Origin: Photobacterium sp. DA100
Lineage (GTDB): Bacteria > Pseudomonadota > Gammaproteobacteria > Enterobacterales > Vibrionaceae
Assembly: GCF_029223585.1 (NCBI RefSeq)
Contig: NZ_CP119423.1
Span: 930,001 to 994,000 of the forward strand
DNA length: 64,000 nt
Reading direction: 5' to 3'
This document shows, piece after piece, positions 18,589-28,000 of the stretch. The notes under the pieces were generated by a model. The model worked only from the letters and a program-made list of their open reading frames with translations. It made no database searches and was not told where the DNA came from. Numbering within the stretch: position 1 is the first letter of the stretch; each line of letters opens with the position of its first letter. The translations under genes and the position numbers were made by a program.

Positions 18589-19806
18589 ATGACGATCGAA
18601 ATTCTGGTTCCCGATTTACCTGAATCAGTTGCAGACGCAACAGTAGCAACTTGGCACAAGCAGCCGGGTGATGCTGTAACCCGTGATGAAGTTCTGGTTG
18701 ATATCGAAACAGACAAAGTGGTGTTGGAAGTACCGGCACCGGAAGATGGTATTCTTGAAGCAATTCTTGAAGATGAGGGTACGACAGTACTGACCAAGCA
18801 GCTGATCGGCAAGATCAAAGCCGGTGCTGTTGCTGGCGAGCCGACCAAGGATGTTCCTGCAGAAGCTGAGTCTTCACCGAACAAGCGCAACACTGCGGCT
18901 CTGGGTGATGAGACCAGCGAAGCCTTGAGCCCTGCAGTTCGCCGCCTGTTGGCCGAGCACAGCATCAATGCCGCGGACGTGAAGGGCACGGGTGTGGGCG
19001 GTCGTATCACACGTGAAGATGTCGAAGCATTCGTCAAAGAAGGCAAGCAGGCAGTGGCCCCGGCCGCACCAGCGGTTGAGGCGAAAGCTGAAGCGCCGAT
19101 TGCCCACCGTAGCGAGAAGCGTGTGCCGATGACCCGTCTGCGCAAGCGTGTCGCGGAGCGTCTGCTGGAAGCGAAGAACAGCACGGCGATGCTGACGACG
19201 TTCAACGAAGTCAACATGAAGCCAATCATGGATCTGCGCAAGCAGTACAAAGACATTTTCGAAGAGCGCCACGGTATTCGTCTGGGCTTTATGTCTTTCT
19301 ATGTGAAAGCCGTGGTGGAAGCGCTCAAGCGCTACCCTGAGGTGAATGCCTCGATTGACGGTGACGACATTGTTTACCACAACTTCTTTGACGTCAGCAT
19401 CGCGGTCTCAACGCCGCGCGGTTTGGTGACGCCGGTTCTGCGTGACTGCGACAAGCTGAGCCTGGCGGAAATCGAGAAAGGTATTCGCGACCTGGCCATC
19501 AAGGGCCGTGACGGCAAGCTGACAGTGGATGAGCTGACAGGCGGTAACTTCACCATCACTAACGGTGGTGTATTCGGCTCATTGATGTCGACACCAATTA
19601 TCAACCCACCACAGTCGGCTATTTTGGGAATGCATAAGATCCAAGATCGTCCGATGGCGGTGGATGGCAAGGTGGAAATCCTGCCGATGATGTACCTGGC
19701 GCTGTCCTACGATCACCGCCTGGTTGATGGTCGTGAGTCGGTTGGCTACCTGGTAACCATCAAAGAGCTACTTGAAGATCCTACGCGTCTGCTTCTAGAC
19801 GTGTAA
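18589..19806 (+). CDS. sucB: 2-oxoglutarate dehydrogenase E2 (dihydrolipoyl succinyltransferase)
   Basis: 405 residues in three parts: an N-terminal lipoyl domain with the modified lysine in [13 protein letters not shown] (about residue 44); a peripheral-subunit binding domain with [20 protein letters not shown] and [11 protein letters not shown]; and a catalytic acyltransferase domain ending in [16 protein letters not shown], which holds the active HxxxDG. Alanine/proline-rich linkers separate them. It forms the core of the complex and gives succinyl-CoA. sucA ends 31 bases upstream. Confidence 0.97.
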   Translation: MTIEILVPDLPESVADATVATWHKQPGDAVTRDEVLVDIETDKVVLEVPAPEDGILEAILEDEGTTVLTKQLIGKIKAGAVAGEPTKDVPAEAESSPNKRNTAALGDETSEALSPAVRRLLAEHSINAADVKGTGVGGRITREDVEAFVKEGKQAVAPAAPAVEAKAEAPIAHRSEKRVPMTRLRKRVAERLLEAKNSTAMLTTFNEVNMKPIMDLRKQYKDIFEERHGIRLGFMSFYVKAVVEALKRYPEVNASIDGDDIVYHNFFDVSIAVSTPRGLVTPVLRDCDKLSLAEIEKGIRDLAIKGRDGKLTVDELTGGNFTITNGGVFGSLMSTPIINPPQSAILGMHKIQDRPMAVDGKVEILPMMYLALSYDHRLVDGRESVGYLVTIKELLEDPTRLLLDV

Positions 19807-19935
19807 CCCTGCAGGCAGGCCAGTGAGGCTCGACAGTTGGCCTGCCACTATTGCAGCTACAAACGAAGAAATACCAAAGAGTATTTCACATGGATATAAC
19901 GATTCCCCAAGGGATATGAAAACGGATAGAACATC

Positions 19936-21102
19936 ATGAATTTGCATGAATATCAGGCGAAACAGCTGTTCGCCGAGTACGGTCTGCCAGTTCCAGAAGG
20001 TTACGCTTGCGACACACCACAGGAAGCGGCTGAAGCAGCAAGCAAAATTGGTGGTGATAAATGGGTTGTGAAATGTCAGGTCCATGCCGGTGGCCGCGGT
20101 AAAGCGGGCGGTGTTGAACTGCACGACACCAAAGACGGCATCAAGGACTTTGCCCAGAAGTGGCTGGGTAAGAATCTGGTAACGTATCAGACTGATGCAA
20201 ATGGCCAGCCGGTAACAAAAATTCTGGTTGAAGAAGCCTCGAATATCGCTAACGAACTGTACCTAGGTGCGGTAGTTGACCGTGGCACACGTCGTATCGT
20301 GTTCATGGCGTCGACCGAGGGCGGTGTGGAAATCGAAAAAGTGGCTGAGGAAACCCCGGAGCTTATCCACAAAGCAGCGATTGACCCGCTTGTTGGCCCG
20401 CAGCCGTACCAGGGACGCGAGTTGGCATTCAAACTGGGCCTGAAAGGCGACCAAATCAAGCAATTCACCAAGATTTTCCTGGGTCTCGGCAACATGTTTG
20501 CCGACTATGATCTGGCCCTGCTGGAAATCAACCCGTTGGTGATCACCGGTGATGACAGCCTGCTTTGTCTGGACGGTAAGATCAACATCGACTCCAATGC
20601 GCTTTATCGCCAGCCTAAGCTCCGCGAAATGCACGATCCATCACAGGAAGACGAGCGCGAGGCGCATGCGGCACAGTGGGAGCTGAACTATGTCGCCCTG
20701 GACGGCAACATCGGCTGTATGGTCAATGGTGCCGGTCTGGCGATGGGTACCATGGATATTGTTAACCTACACGGCGGCCAACCGGCCAACTTCCTTGATG
20801 TCGGTGGCGGTGCAACCAAAGAGCGTGTCACCGAAGCATTTAAGATCATCCTATCTGATACCAATGTCAAAGCGGTATTGGTTAACATCTTCGGTGGTAT
20901 CGTCCGTTGTGACCTGATTGCCGAAGGTATTATCGGTGCGGTCGAAGAAGTCGGTGTTGAAGTACCGGTAGTGGTTCGCCTTGAAGGTAACAATGCGGTG
21001 CTGGGGGCGGAAACCCTGGCGAAGAGTGGTTTGAACATCATTGCTGCGACTTCCCTTACTGAAGCAGCGGAAAAAGTTGTTGCTGCAGCGGAGGGTAAAT
21101 AA
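19936..21102 (+). CDS. sucC: Succinyl-CoA synthetase (ADP-forming) beta subunit
   Basis: 388 residues, the family's usual length. The ATP-grasp nucleotide-binding part begins [20 protein letters not shown] and holds [15 protein letters not shown]; the C-terminal domain has [13 protein letters not shown]. The enzyme converts succinyl-CoA to succinate with ATP formation. The final A of the TAA stop is the A of the sucD ATG, so the two subunits are translationally coupled. The 129-base gap before it is non-coding. Confidence 0.97.
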   Translation: MNLHEYQAKQLFAEYGLPVPEGYACDTPQEAAEAASKIGGDKWVVKCQVHAGGRGKAGGVELHDTKDGIKDFAQKWLGKNLVTYQTDANGQPVTKILVEEASNIANELYLGAVVDRGTRRIVFMASTEGGVEIEKVAEETPELIHKAAIDPLVGPQPYQGRELAFKLGLKGDQIKQFTKIFLGLGNMFADYDLALLEINPLVITGDDSLLCLDGKINIDSNALYRQPKLREMHDPSQEDEREAHAAQWELNYVALDGNIGCMVNGAGLAMGTMDIVNLHGGQPANFLDVGGGATKERVTEAFKIILSDTNVKAVLVNIFGGIVRCDLIAEGIIGAVEEVGVEVPVVVRLEGNNAVLGAETLAKSGLNIIAATSLTEAAEKVVAAAEGK

Positions 21103-21974
21103 TGTCTGTGCTAATTAACAAAGATACCAAGGTGATCTGTCAGGGTTTTACTGGCGGTCAGGGTACATTCCACTCAGAGCAAGCCATTGAGTACGGAACA
21201 CAGATGGTCGGTGGTGTTTCTCCGGGTAAAGGCGGCACTACGCACCTTGGTCTGCCTGTATTTAATACCGTGCGTGAAGCGGTTGAAGCTACTGGCGCCA
21301 CTGCGACCGTTATCTACGTACCGGCACCATTCTGTAAAGATGCCATCCTAGAAGCGATTGATGCGGGTATCGAGCTGATTGTCACCATCACAGAAGGTAT
21401 TCCGACGCTGGACATGCTGGATGTCAAAGTACGCCTTGATGAAGCTGGCGTGCGTATGATTGGTCCAAACTGCCCGGGTGTGATCACACCAGATGAGTGT
21501 AAGATCGGCATCATGCCTGGCCACATCCACAAAGCGGGTAAAGTCGGTATTGTTTCTCGCTCGGGTACGCTGACTTACGAAGCCGTGAAGCAGACCACTG
21601 ATGAAGGTTTCGGTCAGTCTACCTGTGTCGGTATCGGTGGTGACCCAATTCCTGGTTCGAACTTTATCGATGTGCTTGAGCTGTTCGAGAACGATCCGGC
21701 GACCGAGGCGATTGTGATGATCGGGGAGATCGGTGGCACGGCAGAAGAAGAAGCGGCGGCTTACATCAAAGAGAACGTCAGCAAGCCGGTTGTTTCCTAC
21801 ATTGCCGGTGTGACGGCACCTCCAGGCAAGCGTATGGGCCATGCCGGTGCGATTATCTCTGGTGGCAAAGGCACGGCAGAAGATAAATTCCAGGCGCTGG
21901 AAGCTGCGGGTGTGAAAACCGTTAAGAGCCTTGCCGATATCGGTAAAGCTCTGCGCGAAGTCACTGGTTGGTAA
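21102..21974 (+). CDS. sucD: Succinyl-CoA synthetase (ADP-forming) alpha subunit
   Basis: 290 residues. The CoA-binding Rossmann domain is at the N-terminus ([15 protein letters not shown]), and the phosphorylated active-site histidine is in [18 protein letters not shown] near residue 247. It pairs with SucC in an alpha2-beta2 tetramer. Last gene of the sdh-suc operon, followed by a strong terminator. Confidence 0.97.
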   Translation: MSVLINKDTKVICQGFTGGQGTFHSEQAIEYGTQMVGGVSPGKGGTTHLGLPVFNTVREAVEATGATATVIYVPAPFCKDAILEAIDAGIELIVTITEGIPTLDMLDVKVRLDEAGVRMIGPNCPGVITPDECKIGIMPGHIHKAGKVGIVSRSGTLTYEAVKQTTDEGFGQSTCVGIGGDPIPGSNFIDVLELFENDPATEAIVMIGEIGGTAEEEAAAYIKENVSKPVVSYIAGVTAPPGKRMGHAGAIISGGKGTAEDKFQALEAAGVKTVKSLADIGKALREVTGW

Positions 21975-21993
21975 TTACCTCCAAGCTCTAATG

Positions 21994-22018
21994 AAACCCG
22001 CCACCTGGCGGGTTTTTT
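21994..22018 (+). terminator. Terminator of the sdh-suc operon
   Basis: A 10-bp stem AAACCCGCCA / TGGCGGGTTT with a two-base loop, ending in six T, 20 bases after sucD. Confidence 0.92.
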
Positions 22019-22163
22019 ATTGGCAGATTTCTGCACTGGTTGGCAAAGTAAATGCTCAAGGGAGGTATGCGATGCAGGTAAAGAGCACCTGTAACAGCCG
22101 GTATCGAAGCTTGTTTAACTAAAGGGCTTGTTCAAATGGATGTGCTATGGAGAGGATATTGGA

Positions 22164-22189
22164 ACAGCAGCCCGAGATTGGGCTGCTGT
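22164..22189 (-). terminator. Possible terminator of znuCB
   Basis: A 10-bp perfect stem (ACAGCAGCCC with complement) and a six-base loop, 27 bases after the znuB stop. The stretch after it on the minus strand is only weakly T-rich (CCAATATCC), so termination strength is uncertain. Confidence 0.5.
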
Positions 22190-22215
22190 ATCATTGATTT
22201 GGCGCTGGGATACAA

Positions 22216-23001
22216 TCAGGCCTCGGTGCGCTTGAACTGGCTCAGCAGGAACAGGCCCGCCGCCGCGACAACTACCGATGGGCCTGCCGGAGTATCATAA
22301 TGCCACGACATGGCCAAGCCACACATGACGGCAATAATTCCCAACCCTGACGCCAAGGCCGCCATCATCTCCGGGCTGTGTGAGAACTTGCGGGCGGTTG
22401 CCGCAGGGATGATTAGCAGGGACGTAATGATCAGGGCGCCGACAAACTTCATCGCAACCGCAATCACCATGCCGACCATTAACATCAGCAGCAGCCGCAT
22501 CAAATCAACATTCACGCCTTCCACCTGCGCCAACTCTTCATTGATAGTCATGGAAAGTAGCGGTCGCCACAGGGTGATCAGCATGGTCATCACAATAGCG
22601 CCGCCACCGTAGATCCAAAGCAGATCGGTAGGGGTAACGGCCAGCAGATCACCAAACAAGTAAGACATCAAGTCGATGCGGACGTGATCGAGGAAGCTTA
22701 CCGCGACCAAGCCTAGCGACAGGGCACTGTGGGCAAGGATTCCCAGCAAGGTGTCGGTTGCCACATATTTCTGCTTCTGCAGGCTGACCAAGATAACCGC
22801 GAGCGCCAAGCAGCAAATCAGCAATGCAAGGTTAAGATTGATATTGAACAGAAAACCAAGCGCAATGCCCAACAGGGAAGCATGGGATAGGGTATCGCCG
22901 AAATAGGCCATCTTGCGCCATACGACAAAAGAGCCGAGTGGGCCGGCAAGAACGGCGATGCCAATACCCGCAATCAGTGCGGGAAGCAATAAATCAAGCA
23001 T
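22216..23001 (-). CDS. znuB: Zinc ABC transporter permease ZnuB
   Basis: 261 residues, almost entirely hydrophobic, with seven to nine membrane helices and the ABC-3 family pattern ([19 protein letters not shown] near residues 20-38). The start is taken as the ATG at 23001, giving [17 protein letters not shown]; the longer frame up to 23142 only reads through znuC in another frame. The start overlaps the znuC stop by eight bases. ZnuB forms the inner-membrane channel for zinc delivered by ZnuA. Confidence 0.95.
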   Translation of the reverse strand: MLDLLLPALIAGIGIAVLAGPLGSFVVWRKMAYFGDTLSHASLLGIALGFLFNINLNLALLICCLALAVILVSLQKQKYVATDTLLGILAHSALSLGLVAVSFLDHVRIDLMSYLFGDLLAVTPTDLLWIYGGGAIVMTMLITLWRPLLSMTINEELAQVEGVNVDLMRLLLMLMVGMVIAVAMKFVGALIITSLLIIPAATARKFSHSPEMMAALASGLGIIAVMCGLAMSWHYDTPAGPSVVVAAAGLFLLSQFKRTEA

Positions 23002-23779
23002 TGTTGGTCTCGTGTTGTTCGTTATGTTGATGCTCGTGCTGGCAGGGGCCGACGGGGTTGCCAGATAAATCATGCTCGTGGTTGTGGTGGTGCTGGTAAA
23101 GGGCCAATTGCTCGCATTGGTGGCGGCCAAACAGTGCCACATACGATGGATGGTTGGTGATCACCTCCGGCTCGCCCGAGCAGCAGATATGGTGGTGCAG
23201 GCAAATCACATGGTCGGTTTTTGCCATCACGAGATGCAGGTCGTGCGATACCATCAAGATCGCGCAGTTGAGCTTGTCACGGAGTGACTGGATCAGGCTG
23301 TACAACTCCAGCTGGCCATTGACATCTACCCCCTGTACCGGCTCATCAAGGACCAGCAAGTCGGGCTGTTGCAACAGGGCACGGGCCAGCAGTACCCGCT
23401 GCATCTCGCCACCCGATAGCGAATGCATATTACTGTGGTGAAGGTGTTTGCCACTGACTAACTCCAGCGCCTCGATTCGCTGCGCCTCTGTGTAGCGGCC
23501 TGCCAAACGCATGAAACGGTCAACACTGAGCGGCAGCGTGCTATTGAGGGCCAGCTTTTGCGGTACATAGCCTATGCGAAGTCCTTTTTGGCGTATAACT
23601 TTCCCGACTGTTGGTTTGTTCAACCCGGTGATGACTTTGACAAGCGTCGACTTGCCGGCACCATTTGGGCCGATCAGGGTCGTGATCTGTCCCCGCTCCA
23701 GCTTGAGCGAAACCTGATCCAGTACGTGCCGTTCGGCGAAGGTGACTGTGACCGACTGTAATTCAACTAAGGAGGTCAT
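22994..23779 (-). CDS. znuC: Zinc ABC transporter ATP-binding protein ZnuC
   Basis: 261 residues. Walker A is GPNGAGKST (about residues 38-46), the signature is LSGGEMQRV, and Walker B is [12 protein letters not shown], followed by the switch histidine in MVSHDLH. The C-terminal tail is rich in histidine ([18 protein letters not shown]), probably a zinc-binding extension, as seen in other ZnuC proteins. It drives zinc import through ZnuB. Divergent from znuA across a perfect Zur palindrome. Confidence 0.95.
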   Translation of the reverse strand: MTSLVELQSVTVTFAERHVLDQVSLKLERGQITTLIGPNGAGKSTLVKVITGLNKPTVGKVIRQKGLRIGYVPQKLALNSTLPLSVDRFMRLAGRYTEAQRIEALELVSGKHLHHSNMHSLSGGEMQRVLLARALLQQPDLLVLDEPVQGVDVNGQLELYSLIQSLRDKLNCAILMVSHDLHLVMAKTDHVICLHHHICCSGEPEVITNHPSYVALFGRHQCEQLALYQHHHNHEHDLSGNPVGPCQHEHQHNEQHETNNA

Positions 23780-23809
23780 ATTTTTCTTTGCTTAGATAAT
23801 TGCCAAAGT

Positions 23810-23832
23810 GAGATGTTATAATATAACATCTC
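23810..23832. promoter_or_regulatory. Zur operator between znuC and znuA
   Basis: A perfect 23-base palindrome: GAGATGTTATA, a central A, and the complement TATAACATCTC. It matches the gamma-proteobacterial Zur box (consensus around ATGTTATA-N-TATAACAT) and lies between the divergent starts of znuCB and znuA, so one bound Zur-Zn repressor can shut both. Basis: sequence plus known Zur boxes. Confidence 0.93.
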
Positions 23833-23872
23833 TGGCAGTTGTTGTAATCAAGAATTATTCAGGGAATCTATT

Positions 23873-24928
23873 ATGCGCCGTTTACTCCTCAGTTGCAGCA
23901 CTTTAGGGCTTCTAGCTGCACCCGTTTTGCATGCCGAAGAACTTAAGGTGGTTTCAACTGTTAAGCCAATTACCATGATCGTCCAAGAGCTGACCCAGGG
24001 AGTGACGTCGACGGAGACACTGTTGCCGGCGGGGGCCTCGCCGCATGATTATGCGCTGCGTCCGTCCGATGCCAGAAAGCTTAATGAAGCAGACTTGGTG
24101 ATTTGGGTAGGGCCTGAATTGGAACAGTTTCTGACCCGGCTGCTTGAGGGTAAAGAAAATGTGCTGACATTGACGGCGCAAGGCAGTATTAACTTCCGCC
24201 ATTATGGTGATGGTGACGAAGGCCATGATCACGACCAGCACGGGCACGGTGACCACGAAGGCCATGATCACGACCAGCACGGGCACGATGACCACGAAGG
24301 CCATGATCACGACCAGCACGGGCACGATGACCACGAAGGCCATGATCACGACTCGCACGGGCACGGTGACCACGAAGGCCATGATCACGATGACCATCAT
24401 GGTCACAGTCATGAGGGGATTGACCCGCACCTTTGGCTAGGTCCAGAGCAAGCCATACAGGCGGCGCAGGTGATCACCGCTAAACTGGCTCAACTCGACC
24501 CGGGCCATAAAGAGAAATTTGAAGCCAACTTGGTTAACTTCACCGCGGAAGTGAAAGCGGCAATGGCTTCTATCGAACAGAAACTGGCCCCGGTTTCCGA
24601 TCGTGGTTACTTTGTCTTCCATGACGGCTACGGTTATTTTGAAGAACAGTTTGGTCTGAACAACCTTGGCCACTTCACCGTTGAACCCGATCGTCGTCCA
24701 GGTGCCAAGACGCTTATATCAATTCGTAATTCCTTGAAAGAGCAGCATGCTCACTGTGTATTTAGCGAACCACAGTTCTCACCGGCCGTAGTTGATAGTG
24801 TGATCCGGGGAACGGACGTAAATATTGGTACTTTAGATCCAATGGGAACGGACATAGCCTACGGTGATGGGAGCTACGTTGAGTTTCTCAATCAATTAGG
24901 GCAAAGCTTTAGCCAGTGCCTGAAATAA
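23873..24928 (+). CDS. znuA: Zinc ABC transporter substrate-binding protein ZnuA
   Basis: 351 residues with a Sec signal peptide (RRLLLSCSTLGLLAAPVLHA, cleavage after about residue 22). Zinc ligands are expected in GASPHDYAL, GIDPHLWLG and FHDGYGYFEE, plus an Asp near the end. A histidine/aspartate-rich loop at about residues 116-180 is built of 13-residue units of the type EGHDHDQHGHGDH and is thought to collect zinc in the periplasm. The protein hands zinc to ZnuBC. Controlled by the Zur box at 23810-23832. Confidence 0.96.
   Translation: MRRLLLSCSTLGLLAAPVLHAEELKVVSTVKPITMIVQELTQGVTSTETLLPAGASPHDYALRPSDARKLNEADLVIWVGPELEQFLTRLLEGKENVLTLTAQGSINFRHYGDGDEGHDHDQHGHGDHEGHDHDQHGHDDHEGHDHDQHGHDDHEGHDHDSHGHGDHEGHDHDDHHGHSHEGIDPHLWLGPEQAIQAAQVITAKLAQLDPGHKEKFEANLVNFTAEVKAAMASIEQKLAPVSDRGYFVFHDGYGYFEEQFGLNNLGHFTVEPDRRPGAKTLISIRNSLKEQHAHCVFSEPQFSPAVVDSVIRGTDVNIGTLDPMGTDIAYGDGSYVEFLNQLGQSFSQCLK
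24218..24400 (+). repeat. 39-bp tandem repeats encoding the ZnuA histidine-rich loop
   Basis: Four full 39-base units (24218-24256, 24257-24295, 24296-24334, 24335-24373) and a diverged fifth. The units are almost identical in DNA, differing at a few bases (Gly/Asp and Gln/Ser changes), which points to recent duplication rather than conserved ancient repeats. Changes in copy number keep the reading frame. Confidence 0.95.
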
Positions 24929-24970
24929 CCGTTATATTAATATATCAACGTGTTACATCGTAATTAAGAT

Positions 24971-24998
24971 AAAAAAACGCACCTTGGTGCGTTTTTTT
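24971..24998 (+). terminator. Terminator after znuA
   Basis: A 13-bp stem (AAAAAAACGCACC and its complement) with a two-base loop, ending in seven T. The A-rich left arm could also terminate minus-strand transcription. Confidence 0.93.
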
Positions 24999-25094
24999 AT
25001 GCATCTTGCCTCAATTTATAAATGTCTGCTTATATTCAGTCTGTCAATACTGCATAATGTCGGGGGTTAGGGGTAAGGTAACTTTTGCGCTGTT

Positions 25095-28000
25095 ATGGTC
25101 AGACGGTTTTCACTTGTATTACTGCTCTTGGGTATCGGTTTGATGAGCTCGGTGGCGGTATTTGCTTCAAGCTACATGTTTCGTTCAATGCCTGAGTTCA
25201 GCGGGCTAGGTACATTGTCCGTACGAAAAATCGTTAATGATACAAATAAAGGTTTGTGGCTGGTGGATAGCCGCGGGCAGCTACTGTTCCACGACGGCAT
25301 TAATCTTAAACCTGCAGTTGAAAGAACCGGTAACGCCGTGACAGGTGTGACCGATGCGGCGATGGTTGGTAACACGCTCTGGTTGGTTAAAGATAACCAT
25401 GCCTATTCCTATTCCCCCCTCTCAGCCAGTCTCGAAAGACTCAATATTAGCCAAATACCCGTGGAATCGGTGGTCGAGCGGGACAACGCGGCTTGGTTTG
25501 CCAATCGCCGGGGACTATATCGATTAACTGATAACGATCCAGACGTGAAATTTGTTGCCTTTCCCCATCCGGTTAAGCTTGCCGGCCTATATGTGACGGA
25601 TAAGCATCTTTATGCTGCCACCCAGCAAGGCGTCTACCAATACCTGTCGCTCGACGAGCCGCCAACCAGACTTTTATCTGAGCACCATATTACCGCGGTT
25701 GTACAAGACCCACTCGGCGAGCCATGGTTTGGTACCCGCCGGGGGCTGATTAGAGGCAAGCAGGGTGTTCTGCAGCCTCTGGGCGATGATGGAAGTCAGC
25801 CCGCGGTGCTCAGCATGCAACCGACACCCCAGGGAGTGTGGGTGGGGAGCACCATGGGGCTATACCTGATGACGAATAAGGGGGAGATAAAAGCGCACTT
25901 TATGCCCTCTGATAATGATCGTTATGCCTTGCCAGATCGGCGGGTACAGAGGCTTCATCAAGACCTGCAGGGGAATCTGTGGGTCTCGACGCCCAAGGGG
26001 GTAAGCCTGCTACCGGCTGGCTCCCATCTATTCAGCCGGATCCGGCTGGGAGGCAGCAAAGGACTGATAGATGCCAATTTTATTAGCGATGCCGCCTATG
26101 GCGGTGATGGCTACTATTGGTTAGCGACTGATAATGGCCTGTTCAAGCTCTCATCCATGCTTGATGTCGTAGAGCATATTGATAGCGTGGGGAAGGTAGA
26201 GCAATTGGCCCTGTCTGATGGTCGGCTCTGGATTCTGCAGGAAGACGGGATCACTTTGTATGATATTCGCCAGTCACATTTGGAGCGTATTGCTATACCT
26301 GAAGATATCCAGGAGCAGCCGCTAGAACGAATAATGGTTGACCATTTTGGCTCGCTCTGGGTCGGCTCTGAAGGCGGGTTGTATCGCTATTGGCCTGAAT
26401 TTAGGGATTGGATGTCCTTTGGACACCACTGGTTCAGGGATCCCGCCGGTGGAGAGCAGATCACCAGCATTGTCGAAGATAGTGAACATCAGGTGTGGGT
26501 GGGGACGACCTATGGCCTTTACCAATTCGAGGCGGGGGTGCTCAACCTTGTTCCTAATACGGCAAAACAAGGGGGCATTGTTGATATTTTCGAAGATCGC
26601 ATGGGGCAGTTATGGGTCGCTACGAATTATGCGTTGCAGCTCTCTCAGGCACTCAAACCACTCAAACTGCAAGAGGTAAAACTCACCCCCGAGTTTGCAC
26701 AGCTTTATTGCATCGCAAGGGGAAGCAACGGGATATGGCTCTCTTCCAGTAATGGGCTTTCATATATCAGCTACTATGCCGATTTAAAGATGCACCTCGG
26801 GTTTAAATCGGGCCTACTATCTGACGATCTTGGCTCCCGTGCTTGTCTGCAGGATAACTTGAATGCTTTGGTGCTGGGATACCGACAAGGGCTGCTGCGT
26901 ATTTCGGAGCCGGCCATGTTTGAGGAGCTGCCGGATGAACCGGAGTTGGAGCTGAGCGCGGTTTGGATAGATAACGATATCTGGCCGCTGGGAGATAGCT
27001 GGAACCAGCTACGAAGACTGCCGTATGGGGCATCGATAGCTTTTAAGTTGAAGGTATTGCCTGCACCCTCTGCACTCTATCAATACCGATTGATTGATGA
27101 AAGCAATCAGGTTGGGGAATGGAAAATTGTTAGCCAGCCACTTTTGCCTGTCGGTGTTTTATCCGCGGGACGGTATACACTCGAAGTACGCCGCGTGAAT
27201 CCTTCCGATAATAATTCGTCGGCCCTGAGTTATGACTTCAGGGTGCAATCTTCATGGCAAGTTTATCAGGCGCTATTGGGTGTATTAGCTGTAGCCGCCC
27301 TGGTGCTGATTTTGTTGTTCTTCTACTGGCGGAGCAAACTCTTTAAGGTGCAAGCCCAGCAGCTTAAGCAATCGGTGTATCAAAAAACGGCAAAAATCGA
27401 ACTTCAGAAGAGGCAGTTAAATGCTAGCAATGTACATCTGCAACGGATTCTAGATGTAAGGCAGCATGTGATGGCACAGCTTTCCCATGAGCTCAGAACC
27501 CCGCTGCAGCTATCAATGGGATTGCTGTCTGATCTCCGTCCGCTTAGCCAGGCTCCAAGTAAGGTTGATATTACTGAAAGGAATGTCGCTCATGCTCTGC
27601 ATGTGGCCGAGCAGATTTTGTCGCGTGACGTTTTTGCATTGGTGGAGCCAGAAAAAGCTTGCGAGCAGCTGGTCAGTCCTATCATTCAGGCGTGCTGCAT
27701 GAGCTGGCAGGTTGAAGCCGAGAAGAAACAAATTGCGCTTTGCCTCGAGGATCATACTGGTGCCGATACATCAATTGACCTAGCCCCCTACCATCTCGAA
27801 ATCATGCTGGGTAACTTGTTGTCTAATGCACTCAAGTACACTGACAATAAGGGCGGGATCACGGTCAGTGTAAAAGAGCGTGAGCAGCAGCTTATCATAT
27901 CGGTCAGTGATACAGGGCGGGGAATGACTGACCAGACCAAGGCACGCTTATTCGATAGTTACTACCAAGAGGATCCTCAGCTTAGCCCCGAAGCTGGGTT

